A DNA stretch of 64,000 bases from Streptomyces sp. Sge12 (GTDB lineage: Bacteria > Actinomycetota > Actinomycetes > Streptomycetales > Streptomycetaceae): NCBI RefSeq assembly GCF_002080455.1, contig NZ_CP020555.1:7864501-7928500 (forward strand), in the 5' to 3' direction. Below the pieces are notes generated by a model. The model had not been told where the DNA came from. It saw only the letters and a list, made by a program, of their open reading frames with translations, and did no database searches. The position numbers and the translations under genes were made by a program. Positions within the stretch are counted from its first letter, which is position 1. Every line of letters begins with the position of its first letter. Positions 8,503-17,647 of the stretch are shown piece by piece.

Positions 8503-9405
8503 TCAGTCGACCGTTCGCTCGGCGCCGTAGTAGCCCCAGCTCAGCCGGCGTCGCATGGCGTCAGTGCCCTCTGCCTGGATGTGTCCGATCAGCATCGACC
8601 TCTGCGGTTCGGGCAGGTGGCGGTCGTGCGCCTTGGTCCATTCGGGAGCGCAGAACAGTTCGGACGCCCCGTCGAGTTGGGCCGGACTCGGGGGGTGCGC
8701 AGCCAGCGCGGCCAGGACGAGGTCGGGAGATTCCCGGTGGAGTTGGCGCTGTACGGCAGTGTCGTACCACATTGATCCGGTGCTGGACTCCCGGGAGCAG
8801 ATCCCCGCCCATGCCAGCAGCGCGCGGATCCGCTCGGTCGCATCGGGGTAGTGCTGCTGGACGAGAGCGGCGAGCCGGACCTCGGCCTCGTTCAGCTGCC
8901 GTGACCAGGCTTCGTAGTCACGGCCCGGTGGCTGAGCCACATCGGCGGCTGCGGCGTCCAGGCCGGCCGGTGCGGCCCGGATCCAGCGCATCCGGCGATG
9001 CTCGGCCTCGGCCTCTTCCTCGGCGAGCCACTCCTGGGCCCTCTGTGATCCGGTCAGGCCACGCTGTGCCAGCCATGCCGTGAGGGCCGGTCCATCACGC
9101 AGGTCGGCATCGCAGTTGCCGATCCCTCGCAGCCCGATCTGGTGGTGCAGGGTCCAACAGGCCGTTTCGCCGTCCGGACCGTGAACCATGATCGTCGGCC
9201 AGCCGTTGCACCGGCATCTGTCACCGGTCCCACCGTCCACGATGGCCAAGTGGCTTGCCAGGTCTGCGATCTCGTCACCCGTCACCACGAGCCGTGCCCG
9301 GTCGACGGAGTCGACCTCGTCGGGCGATCCTTCGACGATCACCACGCGTGTGGCCCGGTTCAGTATGTCCTGCACCCGGGCTGTTGTCGGAACGTCCTTG
9401 GTCAT
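8503..9405 (-). CDS. Hypothetical protein
   Basis: A 300-residue soluble protein of unknown family. The start is taken at MTKDVPTTARVQDILNRA because GAAAG precedes it and the residues before it look non-coding, although the frame is open to 9957. Visible features: a Cys-containing segment DRCRCNGWPTIMVHG near residue 70, an Asp/Glu-rich helical middle (WLAEEEAEAEHRRMRW) and a C-terminal region with GICSRESSTGSMWYDTAVQR. No membrane segments. It is divergent from the NAD(P)-binding gene at 9683. Confidence 0.65.
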   Translation of the reverse strand: MTKDVPTTARVQDILNRATRVVIVEGSPDEVDSVDRARLVVTGDEIADLASHLAIVDGGTGDRCRCNGWPTIMVHGPDGETACWTLHHQIGLRGIGNCDADLRDGPALTAWLAQRGLTGSQRAQEWLAEEEAEAEHRRMRWIRAAPAGLDAAAADVAQPPGRDYEAWSRQLNEAEVRLAALVQQHYPDATERIRALLAWAGICSRESSTGSMWYDTAVQRQLHRESPDLVLAALAAHPPSPAQLDGASELFCAPEWTKAHDRHLPEPQRSMLIGHIQAEGTDAMRRRLSWGYYGAERTVD

Positions 9406-9682
9406 CCTCACCGTCTTTCTGTTGATCACGTGCCCGGGAGGATATCGGCGGCACTTCGTCCGATGCTCGGACGCCCCTCGGCCACAAGGGGTCGGCGAAG
9501 GGGGCGTACGGCCGAGCGTATGGTCACCGTCCCCAGGCCGGACGGCCCTGGTTCGACGCCGGGATGCGGTGAGCTCCCACGCCGATGCCGCTCCTTCCTT
9601 CAGCCACTCCTGTGCCGCATCAGACGTCCTCATAGGGGACATCTGCCATATTTTGGACGCATCTCCCGACGGAAGGCATGTC

Positions 9683-10411
9683 ATGAAGTTCGCGGTCATC
9701 GGCGGTACCGGGCTGATCGGGTCGCAGGTCGTCACCCGTCTGAACGCCGCCGGGCACGAGGCGGTGCCGCACTCGCAGTCCACCGGTGTCGACGTCATCA
9801 GCGGCCAGGGACTGGACGGGGCGGTGGCGGGGGCCGACGTCATCGTCAACCTGACGAACTCCCCGACCTTCGACGAAGCCTCCCTGGCCTTCTTCCGGAC
9901 CTCGATGGACGCCCTTCTGGCCGCGGGCCGGAAGGGTGGCGTCCGGCACTTCGTCATTCTCTCGATCGTCGGCGTGGACCAGGTGCCGGAGCTGGACTAC
10001 TACCGGGCCAAGGTGCTCCAGGAGGACATCCTCACGGCCGGGCCGATCCCCTACTCGATCGTCCGCGCCACGCAGTTCATGGAATTCATCGACGCGATCC
10101 TGTCCTGGACCGCCGACGGCGACACCGTCCGGCTGCCCGCCACGCCGATCCAGCCGATCGCCGCCAAGGACGTGGCCGCCGCGGTGGCAGAAGTCGCTGC
10201 GGGCGCCCCGCTGGGAGGCATTCGCCGCATCGCCGGACCCGAGGTCTTCTCCCTGGACGAGTTGGGCCGGCTCACCCTGGCCCACATGTCCGACAGCCGC
10301 ACCGTCGTCACCGACCCCACCGCCGGCATGTTCGCCGTCGTCAAGGGTGACGTCCTCACCGACGAGGGCGCCCATCTCGCCCCCACCCGCTACGCCGACT
10401 GGCTCTCCTGA
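9683..10411 (+). CDS. NAD(P)H-binding atypical short-chain dehydrogenase
   Basis: A 242-residue protein with an N-terminal Rossmann motif GGTGLIGSQV (about residues 7-16), typical of NmrA/NAD(P)H-binding atypical SDRs. Further conserved pieces are VNLTNSPTFD and a Tyr-x3-Lys-like DYYRAKVLQED. Relatives act as NAD(P)H sensors or quinone/nucleotide-sugar oxidoreductases; the substrate here is unknown. GGAAGG lies 6 nt before the ATG. It runs convergently into the HopJ-family gene, with only 46 nt between stops. Confidence 0.88.
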   Translation: MKFAVIGGTGLIGSQVVTRLNAAGHEAVPHSQSTGVDVISGQGLDGAVAGADVIVNLTNSPTFDEASLAFFRTSMDALLAAGRKGGVRHFVILSIVGVDQVPELDYYRAKVLQEDILTAGPIPYSIVRATQFMEFIDAILSWTADGDTVRLPATPIQPIAAKDVAAAVAEVAAGAPLGGIRRIAGPEVFSLDELGRLTLAHMSDSRTVVTDPTAGMFAVVKGDVLTDEGAHLAPTRYADWLS

Positions 10412-10457
10412 GCGCTGGTGCAGGCCTTCAGGATGTCCGCTGCCGTGCCGTCGCTGT

Positions 10458-10799
10458 TCAGCCCTTGCGGGTCAACGGCTGCCCGGCGAAGCGCACGCCT
10501 GCCAGGCCATGGGCCATGAGGTTGCGGATGTTGCTGTGATCGGTGCCGTTCGGCGTCGCCAGCACACTGCGGTAGTGCTCACCGAATGCCTGCAGGGCCT
10601 CCTGGTCGCTGAGTCCTTCCAGCAGGGCCAGTCCCAGCGTCTTGCAGGAGCCCTCGTTCTCACCCGCGGCGTTTTCCACTTCTCCGTTGTGGAACGCCTG
10701 GGGCCTGTACTCGTAATGCGCGGCGACGAAGGCCAAGGTGGCGGCGAACTCGTGCTCACCCGACGCAAGGCTTGCCCGCAGCGAGTCCAGTTCAGTCAT
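10458..10799 (-). CDS. HopJ type III effector family protein
   Basis: A 113-residue protein matching the HopJ family: FAATLAFVAAHYEYRPQAFHNG, then GSCKTLGLALLEGLSDQEALQ, and NGTDHSNIRNLMAHG. The name comes from a Pseudomonas effector, but homologues are widespread in bacteria without type III secretion, including actinomycetes, where the role is unknown. No secretion genes are nearby and no signal peptide is present, so a cytoplasmic housekeeping role is more likely than an effector role. Confidence 0.85.
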   Translation of the reverse strand: MTELDSLRASLASGEHEFAATLAFVAAHYEYRPQAFHNGEVENAAGENEGSCKTLGLALLEGLSDQEALQAFGEHYRSVLATPNGTDHSNIRNLMAHGLAGVRFAGQPLTRKG

Positions 10800-10940
10800 G
10801 TCGGTTCCCCTGGGTTGGACGGACGATCCGAATGCCGTCCGTGACCGGGGGACAGTACCCCCTTGAGGCCGACCGGCAGGAATCGGGCCACATGTCGGAA
10901 CGAGCGGCGTCAGCGCAGGTCACGCCGTGCGTCCGGGCGG

Positions 10941-11444
10941 TCAGGGCAGGTTCGGGGCCAGGGGGAGCTTGGCGACGCGCTGGTCGCCGGCGAGTTCGCC
11001 GGTCGGCCGGAAGCCGAGGCCGAGGTAGAAGGGCTCGGGGCTGTTCACGCCGGTGCTCCAGCTGACGTACGCGTGGTCGACGCCGCGGGCGCGGAGCTCC
11101 TCCGTCACGGCCTGCACGGCGAAGCGGCCGTACCCCTTGCCCTGCCGGCCGGCGTCGATGTTGAGGCGCCACAGCCCGCTGCGCCGGTCGTCGGGGTCCA
11201 CCGCCGGGTCCCACACGAAGTCGTGGAAGGCCATCACGAAGCCGACGACCTCGTCGCCGTCGACGATGGCACGCGGCCAGGCGGTCGCCGTGTGCACGTA
11301 CGCCTCGGCGAGCGACTTCACCACGGGGGAGACCAAGTGCGCCTGGTCGGCGCGCACCTGTATCGCGCAGACCGCGTCGAAGTTGTCGGCGGTGACGGGT
11401 TCCAGACGCAGCGTGCCCGGCGCGGGGCTGTTCAGGACTGACAT
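10941..11444 (-). CDS. GNAT-family N-acetyltransferase
   Basis: A 167-residue GNAT protein. The acetyl-CoA loop is seen as NIDAGRQGKGYGRFAVQAV (R/Q-x2-G-x-G/A type, about residues 100-118), followed by the C-terminal GVNSPEPFYLGLGF strand-helix. It probably acetylates an amine (antibiotic, polyamine or protein N-terminus), but nothing identifies the acceptor. The start at MSVLNSPAPG is preferred over an upstream in-frame ATG (11483) that overlaps the divergent promoter. The large TerD-related gene diverges at 11510. Confidence 0.87.
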   Translation of the reverse strand: MSVLNSPAPGTLRLEPVTADNFDAVCAIQVRADQAHLVSPVVKSLAEAYVHTATAWPRAIVDGDEVVGFVMAFHDFVWDPAVDPDDRRSGLWRLNIDAGRQGKGYGRFAVQAVTEELRARGVDHAYVSWSTGVNSPEPFYLGLGFRPTGELAGDQRVAKLPLAPNLP

Positions 11445-11509
11445 GCCCTCAGCGTATCCCCGGCCAAAACCGGGTGCGGCCACTCGCCCCGTCCTGGGAT
11501 CATCCCGGA

Positions 11510-13681
11510 ATGGTCCACCGACTCGAACCCCTGGTCATCCGGCACACCCACCGCATCCCCTGCCCGACAGGACCCGTCGGGGAAGGCGCGGTCGTGGCAC
11601 AGCAGTTCGACGCCGCGCTGATGTCGGTGGGCTTCAAACTCTCCGCCGAGCTGCTCGCGCACCTGTCCGGGCTCGCCGAGGGCGCGGTCGTCGAGACCGC
11701 CGTACGGACGCTCGGCACCGTACGGGAGATGGTCGGCGACCACGTCCGGCACAACGTGTACTTCATCGACTTCCCCGCCAACGTCCCGGACACCTTCGAC
11801 TTCTGGACACGCTGCATCGCCGACGCGCTCGCCGACGACGAGACGCGCACGAGCACCCTGGAGCAGCTGAGCGCCGGTGTGGTGAACCTGCTCACCCTCC
11901 CGTCATACGGCAACTACCGCCACGCCTACGCCGAGATGCTCGCCCACCACGACGAGCTGATCGCCGCGGCGGGGGACCGGATGACGGTCCTGCACCTGGG
12001 CGGCGCCCTCGACGAGGAAATCACCTCCCTCTACCTCGCCCTGGCCGGCAGCGCCACCCCGCTCGGCGAGGACGGCCTGCGCGACCTGGCGGACCTCGCC
12101 GGTCACTGCGCCGACGGACCGCAGCCCGCGGAGATCCCCGTACGGGAGAACCGCGCCGTGATCAACCAGGCCCGGCTGATGGCCGGCGCGGGCCTGCTGC
12201 TGGACACGGTCACCGACGTGCTGCGCCTCGCCTGCGCGCTCGTGGGCGGCGACGTGACCCTGCAGGAGCCGACGCGGCTGAGCACCCTGCCCCGTTCGGT
12301 GCGCCGGGCGCTGCTCGCGGGGCTGGACGCGGTGGTCGCCGCGGCCCCGGCCAAGCTCGCCGACGTGCACGCCCACCGCGAGAGGTGGAAGCGGCTCGGC
12401 GAGCGGCTGCACCCGCACGAGTACCCGCAGTGGCCGCACGCGGCCGACGTGTTCGCCGTCGCCCGCGGCGAGAAGACGGCGCGCTCCCTGGAGAGCCGGG
12501 TCGATGAGCTGCTCGCCCGCGCCGACACCACCGCCGCCGTCGCACTGCTGAAGGCCGCGCCCGGCAAGCTCTTCCGCTCCCTGGACCACCTGCTGCGCGA
12601 CTCCTACACCCAGGAGGAGCGCGACGTCGTGGTGGAAGCCGCCGAGCAGGTCCTGGCCGACGTATCCGGCCGGGTCGTGCTGGCGGTGCGCCAGCACCTG
12701 CACAACCGCGAGCACGAGACGGGCGAGCAGCGCGTGTTCGTCAACCGTCTCGGCCGCGCCTGGGTCGCCGACGACGTCCGCCGGCCGGTGCACGCGCGCG
12801 AGCGCAAGCGGCTGATCGCCGCGCTCGACGCGGAGCTGCGCCGACGGCTGCCCGCCGCCGACCACCTGCTGATCGACCCGGACGTCCTGGACGTGGCGCT
12901 GCCGCTCAGCGGCAAGGCCACCGCGTCCGGGCTCGGCGTGCTGCCGCGCGGCTCGGTGTCGCGCGTCGAGGGGGAGCTGCTGCGCTTCTTCGTGTACTGG
13001 AAGCAGAGCGAGCACTCCACCGACTACGACCTGTCGGCGGCGCTCCTGAACGCCGACTACTCGACCGCCTCCTGGCTGTCGTACACCAAGCTGCGCGGCG
13101 TCGAGGGCGAGCACTCCGGCGACATCACGGACGCCCCCGACGGCGCCTCGGAGTTCATCAACCTGCGGCTCGGCGCAGTGCGCGCCACCTGCATCGTGCC
13201 GCAGGTCAACATCTACAGCGGTGAGGGCTTCGAGGAGGTCGAGGAGTCGTTCTTCGGGTTCATGCTGCGTGAGGGCGAGCAGAAGGGGCGCCCGTTCGAG
13301 CCGCGCACGGTACGCATGAAGTCGGAGCTGCGCGGTCCCGGCCGGGTCGCGCTGCCGCTGGTCTTCCTGCGCGGTTCCGACGGCCGGTGGCGCGCCAAGT
13401 GGCTGCACCTCTACCTGAAGGGGGCTCCGTCGTCGAACAGGGTCGAGGGCAACCGGGCCACGGTCGCTACGCTGCTGCGCGGCATCGTCGAGCGGGAGCC
13501 GGTCACCGTGCGCCACCTCACCGAGCTGATGACCGGCAGCGCGACGACGGTGACCCTGTGGGACGGCAAGAACGTTCCGGCGGGGCCCGTCACCTACATC
13601 GGCCTGGAACGTCCCGCCGGGCTGCACCCGCAGTCGCGGATCGTCACTCCGGAAAACCTGCGTGACCTGATCCCCGCCTGA
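11510..13681 (+). CDS. Large TerD-related protein (SCO0854/MXAN_6230 type)
   Basis: A cytoplasmic protein of about 723 residues. The long helical N-terminal two-thirds carry QQFDAALMSVGFKLSAELL and repeated Arg/Leu-rich helices. The last ~200 residues resemble a TerD/tellurium-resistance beta-sandwich: STDYDLSAALLNADYSTASW, GEHSGDITDAPDGASEFI, then RATCIVPQVNIYSGEGFEEV. This recalls the large proteins associated with Ter-type stress systems; the N-terminal RING-like zinc module of that type is not evident here. The start is uncertain (11474, 11510 or GTG 11594). No other ter gene is in the window. The subfamily name is from memory; the TerD-like part is seen directly. Confidence 0.7.
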   Translation: MVHRLEPLVIRHTHRIPCPTGPVGEGAVVAQQFDAALMSVGFKLSAELLAHLSGLAEGAVVETAVRTLGTVREMVGDHVRHNVYFIDFPANVPDTFDFWTRCIADALADDETRTSTLEQLSAGVVNLLTLPSYGNYRHAYAEMLAHHDELIAAAGDRMTVLHLGGALDEEITSLYLALAGSATPLGEDGLRDLADLAGHCADGPQPAEIPVRENRAVINQARLMAGAGLLLDTVTDVLRLACALVGGDVTLQEPTRLSTLPRSVRRALLAGLDAVVAAAPAKLADVHAHRERWKRLGERLHPHEYPQWPHAADVFAVARGEKTARSLESRVDELLARADTTAAVALLKAAPGKLFRSLDHLLRDSYTQEERDVVVEAAEQVLADVSGRVVLAVRQHLHNREHETGEQRVFVNRLGRAWVADDVRRPVHARERKRLIAALDAELRRRLPAADHLLIDPDVLDVALPLSGKATASGLGVLPRGSVSRVEGELLRFFVYWKQSEHSTDYDLSAALLNADYSTASWLSYTKLRGVEGEHSGDITDAPDGASEFINLRLGAVRATCIVPQVNIYSGEGFEEVEESFFGFMLREGEQKGRPFEPRTVRMKSELRGPGRVALPLVFLRGSDGRWRAKWLHLYLKGAPSSNRVEGNRATVATLLRGIVEREPVTVRHLTELMTGSATTVTLWDGKNVPAGPVTYIGLERPAGLHPQSRIVTPENLRDLIPA

Positions 13682-13771
13682 CTGTTAACGTGGCCGTGGC
13701 GAGGCCATGAGGGGGCTTCCTTCTCCACACTCCTTGAAATCAGTCCCTTCGCTTTCCTCGCCACCGACTTG

Positions 13772-13815
13772 AGGCCTCCGGCCGCCCCGCCTGTACGCGG
13801 GACGGCCGGAGGCCT
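13772..13815. terminator. Bidirectional intrinsic terminator
   Basis: AGGCCTCCGGCCG (13772-13784) pairs perfectly with CGGCCGGAGGCCT (13803-13815). After one mismatch it continues with five more pairs (CCCGC/GCGGG) around a 6-nt loop. It lies between the convergent stops of the TerD-related gene and ligA and is followed by TTT on the right. It likely stops both transcripts. Confidence 0.85.
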
Positions 13816-13873
13816 TTCGCATGGCAGGCGAAGGTGCAGGCGCAGCCGCCCGCGCCCCTCGCCCCCCGCCCGC

Positions 13874-15967
13874 TCAGACCAGGAACTCGGCGACCAGCTC
13901 GGCGAAGGCCTCCGGCGAGAGGACCTCGACGCCGAGCTCGGCCGCCTTGACCGCCTTGGAGCTCGGCTTGCCGCCGGCCGACGGCGCGGAGACCAGGATC
14001 GAGGTCTTGGGGCTCACGCTGCTCCCCGCGCGCCCGCCCGCCTTCTCGATCAGGGCGTTCATCGCGTCCCGACCCCGGCCTTCCAGGGCGCCGGTCATCT
14101 TGCCGGTCACCACCACGACCTTGCCCGCCAGCGGCCCCGACTCCGGCGCCGCCGACGTGTCCTGGGGCTCGGTCATGTTGACGCCCGCCGCCGCGAGCTT
14201 GTCGATCACCGGAGCCAGTGCGGCGATCTGTTCGACGATCACCGGGGCCTTCTCCGGGCCGATGCCGTCCACCGCCTGCATCGCCAGGGAATCGGCCGCG
14301 CGGACGGCGTCCATCGTGCCGAAGTGTCGCGCTATCCGGCGCGAGATGCTGCGCCCCGTGCCCAGGATCCCCAGCGCGCACACCACGCGGTTCAGCGGGC
14401 GGGCCTTCGCCGCCTCGATCTGCTCCGCCAGCTTCGCGGCCCGCTTGGCGCTCCCGGAAGCGGTGGTGAGCTGCTCCACGGACAGGCCGAACAGGTCGGC
14501 GACGTCCGTGACGTCCCCGGCGTCGACCAGGGCCTTGACGTACGTTCTGCCGAGCCCGTCGATGTCGAGCATCTCGCGCCCGGCGGCGTACTCGATGAGC
14601 GCCGGGAGGGCGCAGGCCGCGCCCTTCGCGCAACGCCACCGCTCCTGAGTCTTGTTGATCTCCCCGCCGCAGCTCGGGCACTCCTCGGGGAGCGGTACTT
14701 CCACCGCACCCTCCGGGCGGAGCGGCACCACGGCCGCCTGGACGCGGGGGATGATGTCACCCGCCTTGTAGACCGTCACGGTGTCGCCCAGGTGCAGGTC
14801 CCGGCGCCGTATGTCGGCCGGGTTGTGCAGCGTGGCCCGGGTCACCGTGGACCCGTCGATCAGTACCGGGGCGAGGATCGCGGTCGGGGCGAGCACCCCG
14901 GTCCGGCCGACCTCCCACACCACGTCCTCCAGCACAGTCTGCCGCTCGACGGCCGGGAGCTTGAAGGCGACCGCGAAGTAGGGGAACCGGCTGCCCAGCC
15001 CCGCCGCCTCCTGCTCGGCCGCGTCATTGACCTTGATCACGACCCCGTCGATGCCGAAGGGCAGCCCGGGGCGCAGAGCGGCGATCTCGTCCACCCGCTG
15101 CTGGGCCTCGGCGAGCGTGGCGACCACGTGCAGCCCGGCCGGGGTGTCCGCGGTCGTCCGTACGCCGGCCAGCGCGACCGCGGCCAGCACCTCGGCGTGC
15201 GTGGCTCCGGCGGGCAGGAACGCCTCCCCGTCCAGTTCGACCGCGCCGTACGTCCAGAACGTCATCATCAGCCGGTACGGGCGGTCCTTCGCCCTCAGCG
15301 TGCCGGCCGTGCCGTTGCGGGGGTTGGCGAACACCTGCGCGCCGTGCGCGGTACGCACCGCGTTCGCGGCCTCGAACTGCTCCTGGGTGAACAGCACCTC
15401 GCCGCGCACCTCGAAGGTGGCTGCCACCGGCAGTTGCTCGGGCAGGCCGTCGATCTGCCCGATGACGTGGCTGACGTCCTCACCGCTGCTGCCGTCGCCA
15501 CGCGTGATGATCTGCACCAGCCGCCCGGCCCGGTAACGGGCCGCCACGGCCGCGCCGTCCAGCTTCGGCTCGACGGTGTACCCACCCACCGGCGCACGGC
15601 CCAGGCGGCGCTGCAGGGACTCGCCCCACGCCACCAGACCATCGGCGTTGAACACATTGTCCAGGCTGAGCAGCCGGGTGGTGTGCGCAATGTCCCCGAC
15701 GGGGGCGGCGCCGTCGCCGACCAGCCCGGTGGGGGAGTCGGCGGCGACCTCGCCGGGGTGCTCCGACTCCCACGCCAGGACGGCGAGCCGCAGCTGGTCG
15801 TACGTCGCATCGTCCATCGGGCTGTCGCCGTCGGCGTAGTACGCCCCCGAGGCCGCGCGCAGGCGCTCGAGCGCGGCCTCGTACGCGGAGCGGCCGGACA
15901 GGACGGGGATGCCGGTGGGGATGCCGGGCATGCTGGACAGCGCCTGAACGGCGGAAAGGTTCGTCAT
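13874..15967 (-). CDS. ligA: NAD-dependent DNA ligase (probable accessory paralogue)
   Basis: A 697-residue NAD+-dependent ligase that seals nicks using AMP from NAD. The order is complete: N-terminal Ia region, adenylation domain with the K-x-D-G lysine (EPKLDGAA, K135), OB fold, four-Cys zinc finger (CPSCGGEI... WRCAKGAAC), helix-hairpin-helix region (MDAVRAADSLAMQAVDGIG) and C-terminal BRCT (GKVVVVTGKMTGALEGRGRD). Streptomyces usually carries its essential ligA elsewhere beside gat/RNA-modification genes. The context here suggests a second copy. The permease stop TGA is one base before this ATG, so translation is probably coupled. Confidence 0.93.
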   Translation of the reverse strand: MTNLSAVQALSSMPGIPTGIPVLSGRSAYEAALERLRAASGAYYADGDSPMDDATYDQLRLAVLAWESEHPGEVAADSPTGLVGDGAAPVGDIAHTTRLLSLDNVFNADGLVAWGESLQRRLGRAPVGGYTVEPKLDGAAVAARYRAGRLVQIITRGDGSSGEDVSHVIGQIDGLPEQLPVAATFEVRGEVLFTQEQFEAANAVRTAHGAQVFANPRNGTAGTLRAKDRPYRLMMTFWTYGAVELDGEAFLPAGATHAEVLAAVALAGVRTTADTPAGLHVVATLAEAQQRVDEIAALRPGLPFGIDGVVIKVNDAAEQEAAGLGSRFPYFAVAFKLPAVERQTVLEDVVWEVGRTGVLAPTAILAPVLIDGSTVTRATLHNPADIRRRDLHLGDTVTVYKAGDIIPRVQAAVVPLRPEGAVEVPLPEECPSCGGEINKTQERWRCAKGAACALPALIEYAAGREMLDIDGLGRTYVKALVDAGDVTDVADLFGLSVEQLTTASGSAKRAAKLAEQIEAAKARPLNRVVCALGILGTGRSISRRIARHFGTMDAVRAADSLAMQAVDGIGPEKAPVIVEQIAALAPVIDKLAAAGVNMTEPQDTSAAPESGPLAGKVVVVTGKMTGALEGRGRDAMNALIEKAGGRAGSSVSPKTSILVSAPSAGGKPSSKAVKAAELGVEVLSPEAFAELVAEFLV

Positions 15968-15968
15968 G

Positions 15969-17522
15969 TCAGTGATCCTCTCGCGAGCCACTGACAATCG
16001 GCACGGGCTGTGGACGGGCCTGCCGCGCGCTCATCGCCGTACGGTCCGACGGCGCCCCGTACACGCTCGGGCGCTCGGCCCAGAACGCCCCGGACACCGC
16101 GCGCCGGGCCAGCATCACCAGCACACCCGCCAGGCTCAGGCCGAGCGCGATCACCAACGGCGGACCCAGGCCGAACCAGGACGTCCCGCCCGAGGAGTTG
16201 GCCGGGTCCGCCATGTCGGCGACCGCTTCGACGAGCAGCCAGACCAGCATCGCCGCGCCGAGCAGGGGGCCGGCGCCGATGAACAGGAACTCGCGCACCC
16301 CCGCGGTGAGTCGCCGCCGGTGGTAGACCGCGCAGGCGATGCCGGTCAGGGCGTAGTAGAAGGCGATCAGCAGGGAGAGGGCCGTCAGGGAGTCGGCGAG
16401 CGCGTTTTCGCTGATCCGGTGGATGAGCAGGTACCAGACGGTGGCCGTGCCGGCGACCCACCAGGTGCTGACGGCGGGCGTGCGGTACCGGGGATGGATC
16501 AGGCCGAAGCGGCGGGGGAGGGCGTGCCGGCGGGCCATGGACAGCGCGGTACGTGAGGCCGGGATGATCGTCGTCTGGGTCGAGGCGAGCGCGGAGGTGG
16601 CGACGGCGAGGAGGACGATCCAGTCCCAGCCGCCGAGGGCCTCGCGGGCCAGGGAGGCGAAGACGGCCTCCTCGTCGTCGACGTGCGCCGCGAGGTAGCC
16701 GGTGCCCGCGTACGCGACGACGGCGAAGGCCACCGATACGTACGTGGCCAGCAGGACGACCGTCGACCACAGGCCGGCCCGGCCCGGGGCGGACGAGGGA
16801 TCCGTCGTCTCCTCGGTGAGGTTGACCGCCGACTCCCAGCCCCAGTACACGAAGACGCCGAGGAGCAGCCCGCCCGTCAGCGCCGTGCTCCCGGCTCCGA
16901 ACGGGTCGAGCCAGTCGGCGGACGGCCGCACCGCGTCGAGCGAGCCGGTCCCGGCGTGGACCCGGTACAGGGCCACCGCCGCGAAGACGAAGAGGCAGAG
17001 GGTCTGGAGCAGGACGAGGACGTTCTGCAGCCGCGCCGCGGCCTGCGTGTCCCGGACGCACAGCGCCGCCATCGCCACGATCACCAGCACGGTGAGCGCC
17101 TGGCGGATCAGGGTGTTCGCGGCCCAGCCGTCCAGGCCGACGGCCAGCAGGCCGAAGTTGACGGCGACATCGGCGAGCGAGCCGACCACCAGGACCCCGG
17201 TCATGGTGATCGCCCAGCCGCCCAGCCAGCCGGTCGTGGGCCCGAGCGCACGGGTCACCCACGAAAAGGTCGTGCCGCAGTCGGGGTCGGACCGGTTCAA
17301 GTAGTAGAAAGCGGATGCGATGAGCACCATCGGAACGAAGGACGCGAGCATCACCCCGGGGGCGTGTACGCCGACCAGGGCGACGATCGGCCCGATCACG
17401 GCAGCCAGGGAGTACGCCGGCGACGTGGCGTTGAGTCCGATGGCGAGGGCGTCGACGAACCCGATCGCGTTCGGTCTGAGCGTGGCGGTGGCGGCCGGCG
17501 TCCGCGGGGTGTCTTCGACCAT
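15969..17522 (-). CDS. APC-family amino acid permease
   Basis: A 517-residue integral membrane protein with about 12 hydrophobic segments. It has the APC N-terminal signature GFVDALAIGLNATSPAYSLA (about residues 20-40) and a Trp-rich WGWESAVNLTEET in the middle. It probably imports an amino acid or polyamine by cation symport. It is translationally coupled to the downstream ligA (stop and start separated by one base). Its promoter region carries the same 21-bp sequence found in front of the divergent TetR and saccharopine-dehydrogenase-like genes, so the TetR protein probably controls it. Confidence 0.9.
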   Translation of the reverse strand: MVEDTPRTPAATATLRPNAIGFVDALAIGLNATSPAYSLAAVIGPIVALVGVHAPGVMLASFVPMVLIASAFYYLNRSDPDCGTTFSWVTRALGPTTGWLGGWAITMTGVLVVGSLADVAVNFGLLAVGLDGWAANTLIRQALTVLVIVAMAALCVRDTQAAARLQNVLVLLQTLCLFVFAAVALYRVHAGTGSLDAVRPSADWLDPFGAGSTALTGGLLLGVFVYWGWESAVNLTEETTDPSSAPGRAGLWSTVVLLATYVSVAFAVVAYAGTGYLAAHVDDEEAVFASLAREALGGWDWIVLLAVATSALASTQTTIIPASRTALSMARRHALPRRFGLIHPRYRTPAVSTWWVAGTATVWYLLIHRISENALADSLTALSLLIAFYYALTGIACAVYHRRRLTAGVREFLFIGAGPLLGAAMLVWLLVEAVADMADPANSSGGTSWFGLGPPLVIALGLSLAGVLVMLARRAVSGAFWAERPSVYGAPSDRTAMSARQARPQPVPIVSGSREDH

Positions 17523-17602
17523 GGTCCCTCACTGGTGCAGGGTGAACGGTGAACGGTGAACGGGGCGTGAATGCGATGAGGAAACCCGTGCGCCGTACCA
17601 AG

Positions 17603-17623
17603 GGTCAATGGTGTTGGCATAAG
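17603..17623. promoter_or_regulatory. Candidate TetR operator, copy 1
   Basis: GGTCAATGGTGTTGGC followed by ATAAG. It matches the copy at 18435-18455 (opposite orientation) at 20 of 21 positions. The core GTCAA-N5-TTGGC is an imperfect dyad. On the minus strand TTGACC would form a -35 for the permease, followed about 19 nt on by GGGTTTCCTCA, which resembles GGGTTGCATCA at the same distance in the second copy. Confidence 0.75.
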
Positions 17624-17647
17624 CGCGCCCGCCGGGCCGGGGCGGGT

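Noticed and set aside
9406..9957. N-terminal extension of the hypothetical gene at 8503-9405
   Set aside because: The sequence before MTKDV is Arg/Pro/Ser-rich, overlaps the divergent gene at 9683 and has no ribosome site.
10458..10799. Type III secretion effector
   Set aside because: The family name HopJ suggests it, but there is no secretion machinery and the family is widespread in non-pathogens.
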